Assembly (NCBI GenBank): GCA_944354265.1
Contig: CALVPX010000011.1
Location: 1-41,740 of the forward strand
DNA length: 41,740 nucleotides
Direction of reading: 5' to 3'
Source of the DNA: an uncultured Clostridia bacterium
Lineage (GTDB): Bacteria; Bacillota; Clostridia; Christensenellales; Borkfalkiaceae
Part shown: positions 1 through 6,817 of the stretch, piece by piece
How positions within the stretch are numbered: the first letter of the stretch is position 1
Layout of the letters: the number at the start of each line of letters is the position of its first letter
Translations under genes and position numbers: made by a program
The notes under the pieces: generated by a model
Database searches by the model: none
What the model was told of the DNA's origin: nothing
Seen by the model: only the letters and a program-made list of their open reading frames with translations

Positions 1-1083
1 GAACTTGCCGACATGAAGTTCCGCGCGCAGAGCGGCGAGAAAAATATCTGGCACGGCTTTATCTCCTTTGACGAGGAACACTCCGAAAAGATTAATACGC
101 CGCAAAAGTGCATTGAGCTCGTGCGGCGAACATTCCGCCCGTTCTTTAAAGAAGCTGGGCTCGACCCCGACAACGTTGACCTGATGTGCTCCCTCCACCT
201 CGACAGACCTACGCATCTGCATATTCACTATGTGTTCTGGGAGAAGGAGCCGAAGGTAAAGAACATGCGCGCGGCGGGATACAAGTACCGAGCCAAAGGC
301 AAGATAAAGTTCGACGCCATCGCCGCCATGACCGAGAGGCTCAACGCCATTACAATCAGCGACGAGCTTTTAGCGGCGAAAGATGAAGCCGAAAGGCAAT
401 TTACCTACTCGACGGAGGGCATGACAGCCTACCGCCACGACAGGGCGGCGAGGGAGCTGCGCAAGCTGGCAAATGAACTGCCGGATAACTGCGTGTGGAG
501 ATACGGCAATGCAGCTATGAAGCCCTACCGCGAACGCATAGACGAAGTGGTGCTGAAGGTGCTCGTCTCAGATATTAAAGTGTACGACAAGTACTGGGAA
601 TTTGAAGAGCTGCTCGACAAGAAGAAAAAGGAGCTCGCCGGCATAATGGGCAAGTACTACAAAGAGAAGCTGAAGATTGACACAAACCACATGAACGATC
701 CACTTGGTGGCGGCAATGTTAAGCTCAAAGAGATAAAGACGATTGAGCGGTTGCAATGGGACTACCACAGGCGGCTGGGCGACATTGTGTTGAATCAAGC
801 GCGACTTATACGAAAGCACACCTACACATACAGCAAGCGCTTCAAGCACAAAGCCAACGACAGGCGTTTGAGGCGCAATATCTTATTTTCAGAGCGCAAG
901 ATAGGCAAGGGAATTGAGGGCTTTCTCTCCTCACTTGCCTTTTTATTTGCGGAGAAAACGTATGGCTACCACTCCCGCCTTCGCGAGATTGAAGAGGAGA
1001 TGAAAGCCGACCGCGAAAAGGAGCTTGCCGAAGCTCAAAGAGAGGCACAGAATAAAAAATCTAAATATGATTGGGGTAAATAA
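1..1083 (+). CDS. MobL-family relaxase, 5'-truncated by the window edge
   Basis: This is probably the relaxase that nicks the origin of transfer of an integrative mobilizable element. The reading frame is open from base 1, so the ATG at 13 is likely internal and the N-terminus lies upstream. A histidine cluster, HLHIHYVFWEKEP, near residue 70 matches the metal-binding HxHxH region of MobL/MobP relaxases of Firmicutes. The second half is lysine- and glutamate-rich and probably helical. The neighbouring tyrosine integrase and tRNA gene fit the end of such an element. The exact Mob subclass is uncertain. The protein ends at a TAA 72 bp before the integrase start. Confidence 0.75.
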   Translation, partial: ELADMKFRAQSGEKNIWHGFISFDEEHSEKINTPQKCIELVRRTFRPFFKEAGLDPDNVDLMCSLHLDRPTHLHIHYVFWEKEPKVKNMRAAGYKYRAKGKIKFDAIAAMTERLNAITISDELLAAKDEAERQFTYSTEGMTAYRHDRAARELRKLANELPDNCVWRYGNAAMKPYRERIDEVVLKVLVSDIKVYDKYWEFEELLDKKKKELAGIMGKYYKEKLKIDTNHMNDPLGGGNVKLKEIKTIERLQWDYHRRLGDIVLNQARLIRKHTYTYSKRFKHKANDRRLRRNILFSERKIGKGIEGFLSSLAFLFAEKTYGYHSRLREIEEEMKADREKELAEAQREAQNKKSKYDWGK

Positions 1084-1095
1084 TTGCGCGAACCA

Positions 1096-1124
1096 TTGCT
1101 TTTTATGAAAAAGTATGGTAGTAT
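1096..1124 (+). promoter_or_regulatory. Putative promoter of the integrase gene
   Basis: A -35-like TTGCTT at 1096-1101 and a -10-like TAGTAT at 1119-1124 are separated by 17 bp, about 30 bp before the integrase start codon. A GGAGG ribosome binding site follows at 1147-1151. Confidence 0.5.
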
Positions 1125-1154
1125 TTTACGCATAGTTAACCGACAAGGAGGAAC

Positions 1155-2393
1155 ATGACCGATAAGGAATTAGAGAAAATATTGAATGCAATTAAGTACG
1201 TGCCCGACGAGGGCGAAAGGGACGAGGCGACCCGCCTCATACTCAAAGCCGCGTCGGAGAGCATAACGCTGGAACGGCTGAAAGCCATTACAGCGAAGGA
1301 AGAAAAGAAGGCTGATTTTAAACGGGTCGGCGCAGACAAATTTATCAAATTTACTAAACAGGAGATAAATTCTATGCCCGACTATTTGAGAAAATTATTT
1401 ACCATCAACGACAAAATTGTAACCTACCGCGTGACCAAGGACGGGTACTATCAGGCGAGGTACCGCCGCGACGGATACTGCATCGAAGTGGCATCCAAGG
1501 ACTTCAACACCATGAAGCGCAAGTTTCTGGACAAGTTCGCCGAGGTCGAACGCGAAAGGCTCAACCACAACTACCCCCTCTTTAAAGATTTTGTTGCCGA
1601 GTGGCTGAAAATCAAAAGGCGTACGGTAAAGGAAACTACATACAAGAGCTACTGCAACCTCATAAACTACCACGTTGTGCCGAGGTTCGGCAAGTATCAC
1701 GTCAACGAGATAACGCGTAAGGAAATACAGGAATTCCTGTTTGAACTCACCGACGAGGGCAAAATGCGCACGGCACAGAAGATTAAAGTGCTTATGACGG
1801 CGATGTTCGACGTAATCTGCGACGACTACGACATAAAGTCACCAATGCGCAAAATCGTGCTTTCGCACTACGAAGCCAAGAAGGGCAATGCCTTCACCAA
1901 GGCAGAGGAAAAGCGCATTATCGACTTCTGCGCGGCAAACAGACAGTTTGCGGGTAATTCCGCTCTGCTGCTCCTTCTCTACACCGGTATGCGCGTGGGC
2001 GAGATTGACAGTATGAAGTTCGACGGCAAGTACATAACCTGCGTTTCGGAAAAGACAAGAAAGGGCCGCAAGGACGTGATAAGAAAAATTCCCCTTTCGC
2101 CGATGCTGAAAAGGGTAATGCCACTTATTGACCTCGAACAGGCAAAAGCAGTGAGCCGATACACAATCAGGGACGCGCTCAAGCGCATATTCCCCAACAG
2201 GCACATCCACGAGCTGCGCTATACCTTTATAACCAGGGCAAAAGAGTGCGGGTGCAACCCCGAAATTGTAATGAAGTGGGTGGGGCACGAGTACGACCAG
2301 GACGTAAAGACCAGCCGCGTGGACAGAGGCTACACGGACTATTCCGAGGAATACGCTCTGCAAGAAATTAACAAAATCGACTACGAATTGTGA
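1155..2393 (+). CDS. int: Tyrosine recombinase (phage-type integrase) of the integrative element
   Basis: This enzyme would catalyse integration and excision of the element at the adjacent tRNA gene. The 412-residue protein has a SAM-like core-binding region around residues 140-225 and a C-terminal catalytic domain. The active-site signature is visible: Arg280 in TGMRVGE, the HELR box (His352, Arg355), His378 in WVGH, and a nucleophile Tyr at 393 or 396 in GYTDYSEEY. The N-terminal 70 residues are an extra charged extension, and residues 80-130 look like an arm-binding AP2-like domain. The start has a good AGGAGG ribosome binding site. The gene lies 255 bp from the 3' end of tRNA-Leu, the expected place for an integrase next to its attachment site. 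Confidence 0.9.
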   Translation: MTDKELEKILNAIKYVPDEGERDEATRLILKAASESITLERLKAITAKEEKKADFKRVGADKFIKFTKQEINSMPDYLRKLFTINDKIVTYRVTKDGYYQARYRRDGYCIEVASKDFNTMKRKFLDKFAEVERERLNHNYPLFKDFVAEWLKIKRRTVKETTYKSYCNLINYHVVPRFGKYHVNEITRKEIQEFLFELTDEGKMRTAQKIKVLMTAMFDVICDDYDIKSPMRKIVLSHYEAKKGNAFTKAEEKRIIDFCAANRQFAGNSALLLLLYTGMRVGEIDSMKFDGKYITCVSEKTRKGRKDVIRKIPLSPMLKRVMPLIDLEQAKAVSRYTIRDALKRIFPNRHIHELRYTFITRAKECGCNPEIVMKWVGHEYDQDVKTSRVDRGYTDYSEEYALQEINKIDYEL

Positions 2394-2479
2394 AGAACAA
2401 ACAAAATCAATTAAAAATGCCAAATTTTAGGTAAAAACGGCAAAAATTTACTACCCAATCTCTTCCCAAACATAACAAA

Positions 2480-2508
2480 ACGGGAGAAATTGCTGTGAAT
2501 TTCTCCCG
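2480..2508. terminator. Hairpin downstream of the integrase
   Basis: CGGGAGAAATT and AATTTCTCCCG form an 11-bp stem with a short loop. It lies about 90 bp after the integrase stop. No strong T-run follows, so termination is probable but not certain. Confidence 0.5.
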
Positions 2509-2524
2509 ATTCTCAATTAGCGAT

Positions 2525-2557
2525 ATGCCGAAACCCCTGAAGGGGTCCCCTCGGCAT
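2525..2557. repeat. Hairpin element with CCCCTGAAGGGG core
   Basis: The outer stem ATGCCGA/TCGGCAT encloses a CCCCTGAAGGGG inner hairpin. A relative occurs at 17293-17325 with the outer stem CTGCCGAA/TTCGGCAG and nearly the same interior. Both copies are followed by further hairpins, so this appears to be a module of the local repeats. Confidence 0.5.
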
Positions 2558-2648
2558 AGCTTCGGGCGTTCGCCCTCGCGCGGACTTATTCAAGTCCGTT
2601 TTTGCCGCTAAAATGACGAAAAAGCACTCAAAATGAGCGCTTTTTCGA

Positions 2649-2736
2649 TGGTGCTTGTGATCGGACTTGAACCGATACGGTTTGTTCAACCGAGGGATTT
2701 TAAGTCCCTTGTGTCTGCCGATTCCACCACACAAGC
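2649..2736 (-). tRNA. tRNA-Leu(TAA)
   Basis: On the minus strand the full cloverleaf is visible. The acceptor stem is GCTTGTG/CACAAGC with an encoded ACCA end. The anticodon stem AGGGA/TCCCT carries the loop CTTAAAA, giving anticodon TAA. A long class II variable arm (CGGTT...AACCG) and the T-stem ATCGG/CCGAT follow. Its 3' end faces the integrase, so the 3' half was probably supplied by the integrated element, which would make this one attachment site (att) of that element. Confidence 0.95.
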
Positions 2737-2797
2737 ATGATTTTTGTGAAGTTTTCAGATTTTTTGTGAACTTTCTGTTAGTTTCTTTCTGCCAAAA

Positions 2798-2836
2798 ATT
2801 TTAAGTCCCTTGCGTCTGCCGATTCCGCCACACAAG
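2798..2836 (-). repeat. Truncated tRNA-Leu 5' half (att remnant)
   Basis: This 39-nt stretch repeats the 5' half of the tRNA-Leu gene from the acceptor strand to the anticodon loop with two differences. It then breaks off at the anticodon loop, where tyrosine recombinases commonly cross over. It is not a functional tRNA. It suggests an older integration or a partial tRNA duplication. Confidence 0.75.
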
Positions 2837-2905
2837 CATGATATAAATTATTGAGTTTGGTACTGAAACAGCCGATAAGTTTGGAGCAAGGGACTTAAAA
2901 TCCCT
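2817..2905. repeat. 89-bp direct repeat, copy 1
   Basis: It begins in the tRNA 5'-half remnant (TGCCGATTCCGCC...) and ends with CAAGGGACTTAAAATCCCT, the tRNA anticodon arm in the orientation opposite to the real gene. Copy 2 at 3149-3237 is nearly identical but has decayed at its anticodon-arm end. Confidence 0.8.
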
Positions 2906-2925
2906 ATATATTATTCATTGATTCT

Positions 2926-3148
2926 CGCGCAAAACCGTGGCTTTTGCGCGAAAGAGGGCGAACGATACAATTTCTACAAACAGTGGTCATCCACTGTTTG
3001 TGTATCGTGAGTTAAGCGAGCACAAAAGAACGTGCGAGCGATGACCGAAAACGGCGATGACCTTACGTCGTTTGAGAAGAGCAACGTAGCTTATTTGCAA
3101 TGCGCATGACATGCGCATTGTATAGAGCGGGATTTGCTCCGACGAGTA
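2926..3148 (+). repeat. Multi-hairpin modular element, full-length copy (modules A-B-C-D)
   Basis: Four hairpins occur in order. A is CGCGCAAAA/TTTTGCGCG at 2926-2950. B is an 11-bp stem at 2976-2986/2991-3001, enclosed by CGATAC/GTATCG. C is AAACGGCG/CGTCGTTT at 3049-3073 with loop ATGACCTTA. D is CAATGCGCAT/ATGCGCATTG at 3098-3120. Between B and C lies GCGAGCAC...GTGCGAGCG. Related copies with other stem sequences are at 16888-17049, 20381-20542, 19870-19985, 17420-17530 and 20046-20160. The element lies exactly between the two 89-bp repeats. No coding potential is visible. Confidence 0.7.
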
Positions 3149-3237
3149 TGCCGATTCCGCCACACAAGCATGATATAAATTATTGAGTTTGGTACTGAAA
3201 CAGCCGATAAACTTGGAGCAAGGGATTTAAAATCTCT
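3149..3237. repeat. 89-bp direct repeat, copy 2
   Basis: This is a second copy of 2817-2905. It contains 21 nt of the tRNA-Leu 5' end and an anticodon-arm sequence that has mutated to GGGATTTAAAATCTCT. Confidence 0.8.
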
Positions 3238-3370
3238 AAACCGTGATGGATTTTTGAATGCAGTGCCAATGCTCTCTTGCAATTGCTCTGTTAGAATATC
3301 ACTTTTGCGGGCATTTGTCAATTATATTTGCGGCGCATAAAAAATGTTGTGGGCAATTGCCTTCCGCCGC

Positions 3371-3399
3371 TTGACATGTGAATAAATATAATATATAAT
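3371..3399 (+). promoter_or_regulatory. Promoter of the rubredoxin gene
   Basis: TTGACA at 3371-3376 and TATAAT at 3394-3399 are separated by exactly 17 bp. An AAGGAGG ribosome binding site follows at 3416-3422. Confidence 0.85.
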
Positions 3400-3432
3400 A
3401 AGATTAGTTCTTAATAAGGAGGTAACCCTGTA

Positions 3433-3591
3433 ATGACTTATGTATGCGATGTATGCGGGTGGGAATATAACGAGGACGAAGGCGCACCCGAGTACGGAAT
3501 TGCGCCCGGAACCAAGTGGGAGGATCTGCCCGCAGATTTTGAATGCCCGCTCTGCTTTGTGGGCAAGGACCAATTTTCTGTAAAGGAATAA
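3433..3591 (+). CDS. Rubredoxin
   Basis: This is a 52-residue electron carrier holding one iron atom on four cysteines. The two metal knuckles are CDVCG (residues 5-9) and CPLCF (38-42), with the conserved YNEDEGAPEYGIAPGTKWED segment between them and an aromatic-rich core. The length is standard for bacterial rubredoxin. The start was chosen at the ATG following AAGGAGG. It has its own consensus promoter and is followed by a hairpin, so it is probably monocistronic. It would accept electrons in cytosolic redox or oxygen-detoxification reactions, but no partner gene (rubrerythrin, flavodiiron protein) is in the window. Confidence 0.95.
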   Translation: MTYVCDVCGWEYNEDEGAPEYGIAPGTKWEDLPADFECPLCFVGKDQFSVKE

Positions 3592-3601
3592 TTTTATTTG
3601 T

Positions 3602-3633
3602 CAATGCGGCGCGGGGTAACCCGCGCCGCATTG
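3602..3633. terminator. Hairpin after rubredoxin
   Basis: A 14-bp GC-rich stem with a GTAA loop begins 10 bp after the rubredoxin stop. No T-run follows on the plus strand, so it may terminate weakly or simply protect the mRNA end. Confidence 0.5.
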
Positions 3634-3682
3634 CTTGTAAATTTACCCGTATCAACGGCGCGCAAGATGTGCCCGACGGCGG

Positions 3683-3711
3683 TTGACATTTGGCGCGGAA
3701 TGTGCTATAGT
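3683..3711 (+). promoter_or_regulatory. Promoter of mgsA
   Basis: TTGACA at 3683-3688 and TATAGT at 3706-3711 are separated by 17 bp, 45 bp before the mgsA start. Confidence 0.8.
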
Positions 3712-3755
3712 TTTATAAAAGACCCGCACATATGCGGCATCTAACGGGGGTAAAT

Positions 3756-4118
3756 ATGGATAAAAAGGTAATTGCGCTCATTGCTCACGACGGCAAAAAG
3801 GCCGAAATGGTAGAGTGGGCGGTAAAGAATAAAGACAAGCTCAAAGATTATTCTCTCTGCGGCACGGGCAATACCTCCCGCCGCGTTGCCGAGGCCACGG
3901 GCCTTGAGGTGAAGAGCTTCCTCTCCGGTCCCCTCGGCGGCGACCAACAGATAGGCGCAAAGGTTGCCGAAGGCGCGATTGACGCCATAGTGTTCTTTTG
4001 CGACCCGCTGACTGCTCAGCCTCACGACCCCGACGTGCGCGCCCTTCTGCGCATAGCCGTCGTCTACGATGTGCCCATCGCCACAAACAAATCCACCGCC
4101 GATTGCCTGCTCAAGTAA
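3756..4118 (+). CDS. mgsA: Methylglyoxal synthase
   Basis: This cytosolic enzyme converts dihydroxyacetone phosphate to methylglyoxal and phosphate, bypassing lower glycolysis when phosphate is short. The 120-residue product has the family signatures: the N-terminal [10 protein letters not shown] with the catalytic HD pair, the phosphate-binding [17 protein letters not shown] with the catalytic Asp, and [17 protein letters not shown]. The ATG at 3756 follows GGGGG and gives the usual MgsA N-terminus. The in-frame ATG at 3732 would add eight atypical residues. The gene appears to stand alone, because a new promoter follows within 40 bp. Confidence 0.95.
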   Translation: MDKKVIALIAHDGKKAEMVEWAVKNKDKLKDYSLCGTGNTSRRVAEATGLEVKSFLSGPLGGDQQIGAKVAEGAIDAIVFFCDPLTAQPHDPDVRALLRIAVVYDVPIATNKSTADCLLK

Positions 4119-4156
4119 ATTTAATGCAAAATTTATAAATTTATGCTTTAAAATAC

Positions 4157-4185
4157 TTGCAAAATGAATAATTATACGTTATAAT
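4157..4185 (+). promoter_or_regulatory. Promoter of the T-box/asnB transcript
   Basis: TTGCAA at 4157-4162 and TATAAT at 4180-4185 are separated by 17 bp. They lie directly before the T-box leader. Confidence 0.8.
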
Positions 4186-4202
4186 CGGTATTAATCAGTA
4201 TT

Positions 4203-4483
4203 TAAGGCTGACCACAACTTAAATTTTTGCTATGAACGAGCGAGTAACATCGGAATGCTGTTTTCAGCGAGCGGAAGGTGGTGTAAGTTCCGCAACAAGC
4301 GCCCATGCGAAGAACCCTCGGGAGCAAGTCACCCCAACCTCGTGCGGCGGGCAGTAGGGTGGCCGTCCGGCAGTACGAAAACTCGCTCTCAAAGTGACTG
4401 CTTTGCAGTAATTTAGGTGGCACCACGGACAGGATAAATTCCCCGTTCGTCCTAATATATATTGGGACGAACGGGATTTTTTT
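4203..4483 (+). promoter_or_regulatory. T-box riboswitch, asparagine-specific
   Basis: The leader senses uncharged tRNA-Asn and permits read-through into the asparagine genes. Stem I contains an AGTA S-turn (CGAGTAAC) and the distal GGTGTAAG element near 4280. Its specifier loop reads GCGAAG-AAC-C, placing the Asn codon AAC at 4313-4315. The T-box motif TTAGGTGGCACCACGG is at 4413-4428. The TGGC at 4418-4421 can pair with the GCCA end expected of tRNA-Asn. The terminator is an 11-bp stem (CCCGTTCGTCC and its complement) followed by seven T at 4442-4483. The specifier agrees with the downstream asnB and asnS. Confidence 0.93.
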
Positions 4484-4523
4484 AGTTAATAGATAATAGT
4501 GAATAGTGGTGGTGAAAAAACAG

Positions 4524-4631
4524 TGTCATACTGAGCAGAGGGCGATAGCCCGCCGCCGAAGTATCTTGCAGGGATGAAACCGAGCAAGATGTTTCGACTT
4601 CGCTCGTTTCCTCGCTCCGCTCAACATGACA
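4524..4631. repeat. MITE-like repeat (TGTCATACTGAGC family)
   Basis: Imperfect terminal inverted repeats TGTCATACTGAGC and GCTCAACATGACA flank the internal TATCTTGCAGGGATGAAACC and GCAAGATGTTTCGACTTCG segments. The same family occurs at 11542-11664, 16885-17121, 17215-17383, 20208-20322 and 37709-37818. Here it lies within the transcribed leader between the T-box terminator and asnB. Confidence 0.75.
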
Positions 4632-4718
4632 GAGGAGCCCGCCCACCCAAGATAATGCGCCAACGGCGCAATGACCATGTTTGCAAGCGAAAACTGCGCT
4701 TTCTTTAATTAATTAATG

Positions 4719-4890
4719 TTGCAAGGGGAATTGATTTCCCCGCAGCAACCCCAATTTGCGCATACCTGCGGCTCACCAAGGGTGAATGAGCGCAATTAAA
4801 TAAATGTAGGGCGAAATAAAATTGCGCTCAGAGGGGCTGGCCCCTAAAATAACGGCAAGTTGGTGCATATCCTCTTATGCACAACTTGCG
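4719..4890 (+). other. Structured asnB leader with hairpins next to the ribosome binding site
   Basis: A hairpin GTTGC...GGGGAA...TTCCCC...GCAAC occupies 4719-4749. A longer stem at 4854-4890, GCAAGTTGGTGCATA against TATGCACAACTTGC with one bulged base, ends five bases before the GGAG of asnB. Position suggests an effect on mRNA stability or translation. The sequence does not match a riboswitch class I recognise. Confidence 0.5.
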
Positions 4891-4904
4891 TTAAGGAGAT
4901 ATTT

Positions 4905-6494
4905 ATGTGTTCAATAATCGGTTATGAAGGCAGGGATATATCCCTGCAGGAACTTGACACGGCGTTCTCGCGCTCGTATATGCGTGGTCCCGACGCGCGC
5001 TGTATTCAGACGCTCGCCGGGGGATATATCGGCTTCAACCGCCTTGCCATAATGGGACTTTCCTCCCTCGGCATGCAGCCCTTCTCGTTAAAGGGCAATC
5101 AGGTGGTGTGCAACGGCGAAATTTTCGGCTTCCGCCTCATCCGCCGTCAGTTAATTGAGCAGGGCTACGAATTCCGCTCCAATTCCGACTGCGAAGTGCT
5201 CCTCCCCCTGTACGAGGAGTACGGCGTTGAAATGTTCAAAATGCTCGACGCCGAGTTTGCCATAATAATTTACGACAGAAAGAGCCAAAAGTTTGTCGCC
5301 GCGCGCGACCCCATAGGCATACGCCCCCTCTTTTACGCGTACTCCAAGAGCGGCAACATTATGTTCGCCTCGGAGGCCAAGGTGTTGATGCCCCTTACAG
5401 ACAAGGTTTTCCCCTTCCCTCCCGGCCACTACTACAAGGACGGCAAGTTCGTGTGCTATAACGACATCGCCGCCGTCGACAAATATCTCACCGACAGCCA
5501 CGAGGAGATATACAAAAATATCAATTCCCTCCTCACCGAGGGCGTAATCAAGAGGCTTGAGTCCGACTCCCCCGTCGGCTTCCTGCTTTCGGGCGGGCTC
5601 GATTCATCTCTCGTCTGCTCCATAGCCGCCAAGCACTACGCAAAACAGGGCAAAAAGATACGCACCTTCGCCGTCGGCATGAGCGAGGACGCCATCGATT
5701 TGAAGTATGCGCGTCAGGTTGCCGACTACATAGGCAGCGAGCATACCGAGATATATATCAACAAGGACATAGTTCTTTCAAGCCTTGAAAAGGTCATCGA
5801 GGTGCTTGAAACGTTTGATATAACCACTGTCCGCGCCTCCATGGGCATGTACCTCATCTGCAAGGCCATTCACGAGCAGACGGATATCCGCGTGCTGTTG
5901 ACGGGCGAAATTTCAGACGAGCTGTTCGGCTATAAGTATACCGACTACGCCCCCGACGCCGAGGAATTCCAAAAGGAGAGCCAAAAGAGAATTCGCGAGC
6001 TGTACATGTACGACGTTCTGCGCGCCGACAGGTGCATTTCGGAAAACTCGCTTGAGGCCCGCGTTCCCTTCGGCGACCTCAAGTTTGTCAAGTACGTCAT
6101 GGCAATCGACCCCGAGAAGAAGCTCAACACCTACAACATGGGCAAGTACCTTCTTCGCAAGTCGTTCGAAGGCGACTACCTCCCCCACGACATTTTATAC
6201 CGTCAGAAGGCGGCCTTCTCCGACGCGGTCGGCCACTCCATGGTTGACTACTTAAAGGAGTATGCCGAGGGCATATATACAGACGAACAGTTCGAAACGC
6301 TGCGCAAAAAGTACACCCACGCGCAGCCCTTCACAAAGGAATCGCTTCTGTACCGCGAGATTTTCGAAAAGTACTATCCCGGTCAGGGGCACATGATAAA
6401 GGACTTTTGGATGCCCAACAAAAATTGGGAAAACTGCGACGTCAACGACCCGAGCGCGAGAGTGCTTAAAAACTATGGGGACAGCGGCGTATGA
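4905..6494 (+). CDS. asnB: Asparagine synthetase (glutamine-hydrolysing)
   Basis: This cytosolic enzyme makes asparagine from aspartate, glutamine and ATP. The start was set at the ATG at 4905 because class II glutamine amidotransferases need Cys directly after Met. MCSIIGYEG provides that nucleophile, and AAGGAG lies upstream. The N-terminal half has the glutaminase fold (VCNGEIFGFRLIRR, DAEFAIIIYD, ARDPIGIRPLFY). The C-terminal half has the synthetase P-loop SGGLDSSL near residue 232 and the LTGEISDELFGY and NSLEARVPF motifs. At 529 residues it is close to typical AsnB length. It is controlled by the Asn T-box and lies upstream of asnS. Confidence 0.96.
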   Translation: MCSIIGYEGRDISLQELDTAFSRSYMRGPDARCIQTLAGGYIGFNRLAIMGLSSLGMQPFSLKGNQVVCNGEIFGFRLIRRQLIEQGYEFRSNSDCEVLLPLYEEYGVEMFKMLDAEFAIIIYDRKSQKFVAARDPIGIRPLFYAYSKSGNIMFASEAKVLMPLTDKVFPFPPGHYYKDGKFVCYNDIAAVDKYLTDSHEEIYKNINSLLTEGVIKRLESDSPVGFLLSGGLDSSLVCSIAAKHYAKQGKKIRTFAVGMSEDAIDLKYARQVADYIGSEHTEIYINKDIVLSSLEKVIEVLETFDITTVRASMGMYLICKAIHEQTDIRVLLTGEISDELFGYKYTDYAPDAEEFQKESQKRIRELYMYDVLRADRCISENSLEARVPFGDLKFVKYVMAIDPEKKLNTYNMGKYLLRKSFEGDYLPHDILYRQKAAFSDAVGHSMVDYLKEYAEGIYTDEQFETLRKKYTHAQPFTKESLLYREIFEKYYPGQGHMIKDFWMPNKNWENCDVNDPSARVLKNYGDSGV

Positions 6495-6765
6495 GACACG
6501 CCGTGAAATGCGCACTATGTGCGCGTGAAATAAAAACGGCAAGCCGTTTTTGTGAAATGCCGCGGACATATCCCGCGGCATGAAATGCGCGGCATTGCCG
6601 CGCGTTATGGTAAAAATTTATGCGGCACAGCCGCACAAATATTCACCTCAACGCAACCGCAAGGTTGCATTTCACACCGCCTTTGACAGCGCCAATTAAA
6701 GTGAGGGGCTGAGGCGGTATTTCACAGCGCAGCTGTTTCACGCAGGCCACAGGCCTGCATTTCAC
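6485..6765. repeat. GTGAAAT/ATTTCAC multi-hairpin 'comb' element, copy 1
   Basis: About eight short hairpins of unrelated sequence occur in a row. On the left arm each is followed by GTGAAAT or ATGAAAT: GCGCAC/GTGCGC, AAAAACGGC/GCCGTTTTT, GCCGCGG/CCGCGGC. On the right arm each is followed by ATTTCAC or TTTCAC: GCAACC/GGTTGC, ACCGCC/GGCGGT, GCAGGCC/GGCCTGC. The spacers on the two arms are complementary, so the whole region can fold as a ladder with side hairpins. It begins at the asnB stop codon and fills the gap to asnS. Copies 2 and 3 are at 35236-35599 and 38872-39145. Confidence 0.75.
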
Positions 6766-6817
6766 CTCCCCTAACCCCTATCCCCTAATTACTGTAAAAT
6801 TAAAGGAGTACCTTTTT

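Noticed and set aside
2817..3237. Additional tRNA genes
   Set aside because: Only the 5' half or isolated anticodon arms are present. No copy can form a complete cloverleaf.
6485..6765. CRISPR array
   Set aside because: The regular GTGAAAT spacing looks periodic, but the 7-base spacer is too short for a CRISPR repeat. The intervals are palindromic rather than unique spacers, and no cas gene is present.
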